From positions 611,313 to 646,012 of the forward strand of contig BJOX01000125.1 of the NCBI GenBank assembly GCA_009731375.1: DNA of 34,700 nt, in the 5' to 3' direction. Below, piece after piece: positions 21,067-34,700 of the stretch. Positions within the stretch are counted from its first letter, which is position 1. Each line of letters starts with the position of its first letter. This stretch comes from Paulinella micropora. Its lineage: Eukaryota > Cercozoa > Imbricatea > Euglyphida. The position numbers and the translations under genes are program-made. The notes beneath the pieces are model-generated. The model was given only the letters and a program-made list of their open reading frames with translations, was not told the DNA's origin and did no database searches.

Positions 21067-21974
21067 AGAAGGCGAAGGCGAATGCAGCTAAGATAGAAAA
21101 AAGGAAGCCCTTCTCTACCCCATGCACGTACTTCAAGAAAGGGAAGTGCAAGAAGGGAGGAGATTGCCAATACCTTCATTTGAACGATAAGTTGAAGGGG
21201 GTTTGCTTTCTCTTTAGCAAGGAAGGGGATTGCCGGTTTGGAAGCAAATGCAAGTTCTCGCACACCGAAAAGGGAAAGAAGGATGGATGGGGCACGAGGG
21301 GCAGTGACGATCAGAACGGCACTAAACGCACCCAAAAAGGTAAGAAGGATAAGAACAAGAAGGAGAAAACGTGCTTCAACTGCAAGGGCAAGGGACATTA
21401 TGCATCCAATTGCAAGAAACCTTGTCTGCGGTGTGGCGGTGATCATCCTCTTCCTAAGTGCACCCATGGCCCTGACGGAGGGGGAGAGCAGCCCGGAGCC
21501 AAAGCCAAGGCTGACATGGTAAAGAAGAAATCACTTGGAGCTGACAGCAGTGACAGCTCAGATGCCGAGACGGATGAGGAACGCAACCGTGCCTTTAGCC
21601 TGCTTCAGCAGCGGAAGGCAGCAAGGGCCTTCATGGTAAAAAGGGGTAGGAGCTCGACGGCGCCAGGCGTTGGTTTTCAATATATCCTGACGATCATCGA
21701 TCTCTTCTCAGGATTTCTTCAGTTTATCCCTTGCATCTCCACCTCCGCCGAGGAAACAGTTGAGATCATCCTCAACCGGTGGGCATACATCTTTGGTTTT
21801 CCGGAATCTATCTTCTCCGATTACCACAGCTCGTTTGTAGGTACATTAGCCAAGCGCTTTTGCAGTGAGGCCGGCCTCGACTGGCTGACCACCGCATCCT
21901 ACTCTCACCATCAACTCGGCTTCGTGGAATGCCGGCACAAGGCGATACCGGGGACGACCAAAAATTCGCCATAG
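21027..21974 (+). mobile_element. Gag zinc-finger region joined to an integrase core fragment
   Basis: One 315-residue open frame. Residues 33-51 and 60-79 form two CCCH fingers (C-x7-C-x5-C-x3-H and C-x8-C-x5-C-x3-H). Residues 116-129 form a CCHC knuckle, CFNCKGKGHYASNC, followed by a second Cys/His cluster at 133-145. After an acidic Ser/Asp stretch and about residue 205, the frame passes directly into a Ty3/gypsy-type integrase core: IIDLFSGFLQFIP with D225, FSDYHSSF with D265, and GFVECRHKA with E301. D265 to E301 has exactly 35 residues between, the classic DD35E spacing. Protease, reverse transcriptase and RNase H are absent, so this is an internally deleted, non-autonomous remnant. The frame before it is broken, so activity is unlikely. 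Confidence 0.75.
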
Positions 21975-22156
21975 GCCTGATAAATTTATACGGCAAACTA
22001 GCCACACTTTGCAATCCGCGTTGTAGAGATGCCAAGATCTGGTTGAATTACCGGAAGACTTTTTTACATGCAGCAACAAAAACGTGTAGGGATGCCATCA
22101 AGTCTCGGTCGGTCCGGCCGCCGTTGCAGTGACCAATTGCCTGTGGGCGACAGAAG

Positions 22157-34127
<11,971 letters not shown>

Positions 34128-34200
34128 CTACATACATACATACATACATACATACAATATTACATACAATATTACATACATACACACATACATACACACA

Positions 34201-34231
<31 letters not shown>

Positions 34232-34274
34232 GTACATACATACATACATACATATATACATACATACATACATT
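34128..34274. repeat. TACA array abutting the P-loop exon
   Basis: TACA with CACA and TATT interruptions, directly adjoining the acceptor of exon 34073-34127. Confidence 0.9.
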
Positions 34275-34329
34275 ATTGCAATAGAAATAGAATGCTGGTA
34301 ATGGTAGTAATAGAGGTAAGAGCAACAGT

Positions 34330-34360
34330 ACAACAACAAGAACAACAACAACAACAACAA

Positions 34361-34429
<69 letters not shown>

Positions 34430-34459
34430 GACTACTACGACTACTACGACTACTACTAT

Positions 34460-34535
<76 letters not shown>

Positions 34536-34548
34536 ACTGCTGCTGCTG

Positions 34549-34622
<74 letters not shown>
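34330..34622. repeat. CAA, ACT, GCT and AAT trinucleotide arrays
   Basis: CAA units, then ACT with three ACG steps and GCT blocks, then AAT. Confidence 0.92.
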
Positions 34623-34625
<3 letters not shown>

Positions 34626-34639
34626 ATATCTGAGGCGTA

Positions 34640-34700
34640 CTGATGCAGCTAATGGCATATCCTCAACGGACATAAGCCTCCAATACCCTTGTTCGAGGTC
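34640..34700 (-). other. Possible exon at the right edge
   Basis: The minus strand is open from the window edge as LEQGYWRLMSVEDMPLAAS, followed by a possible gtacgc donor. It is non-repetitive and protein-like, and would lie upstream of the adenylate kinase P-loop exon. No family recognised. Confidence 0.25.

Noticed and set aside
21808-22132. Open frames opposite to and downstream of the integrase fragment
   Set aside because: They are shadows of the integrase frame or lack any motif.

Overview
The window comes from a spliceosomal eukaryote. Coding sequence is split into many small exons (27 to about 330 nt) with consensus GT-AG borders whose phases join correctly, and the introns and intergenic DNA are packed with simple-sequence repeats. 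A degenerate Ty3/gypsy-type retroelement, dispersed repeats and seven runs of N (mostly inside repeats) point to a repeat-rich draft scaffold. A protist, perhaps an alga, is likely, but the sequence alone does not fix the lineage.

Layout. 1-2020: no gene recognised. 2021-5697 (minus): a gene ending in a class I SAM-dependent methyltransferase half-domain, joined from at least nine exons. 5782-6281 (minus): the last two exons of an unidentified gene. 6305-11834: satellites, dispersed repeats and one tandem 330-bp repeat; no confident gene. 11835-12872 (plus): two exons of a disordered, charged protein. After a 661-N gap, 13747-18434 (plus) is a 16-exon gene with a BTB/POZ plus BACK-like region; the two upstream exons may be its 5' end. 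18435-19950: no gene. 19956-21974 (plus): a decayed gag with CCCH and CCHC zinc fingers, fused to a piece of DD35E integrase. 22157-34127 (minus): an adenylate kinase gene (long, LID-containing form) spread over about 12 kb, with a C-terminal extension.

The main discovery is in the adenylate kinase gene. At least eight of its exons have partial copies ('shards') embedded in the microsatellites next to them. The shards follow one rule. Shards upstream of the parent exon keep its 5' part and, nearly always, the splice acceptor; shards downstream keep its 3' part and the donor. So no short shard is a complete exon. One exon (B) and its copies occur in both orientations, and a single inversion of about 31.04-32.10 kb would restore colinearity both of that exon and of a pair of 391-bp repeats. 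A similar shard exists in the methyltransferase gene. Together these suggest exon ends caught up in microsatellite-driven tandem duplication, or, less excitingly, partial assembly artefacts.

The genes have no evident pathway link. All exon calls were made by eye from splice borders, phase and protein family resemblance; no database search was possible.
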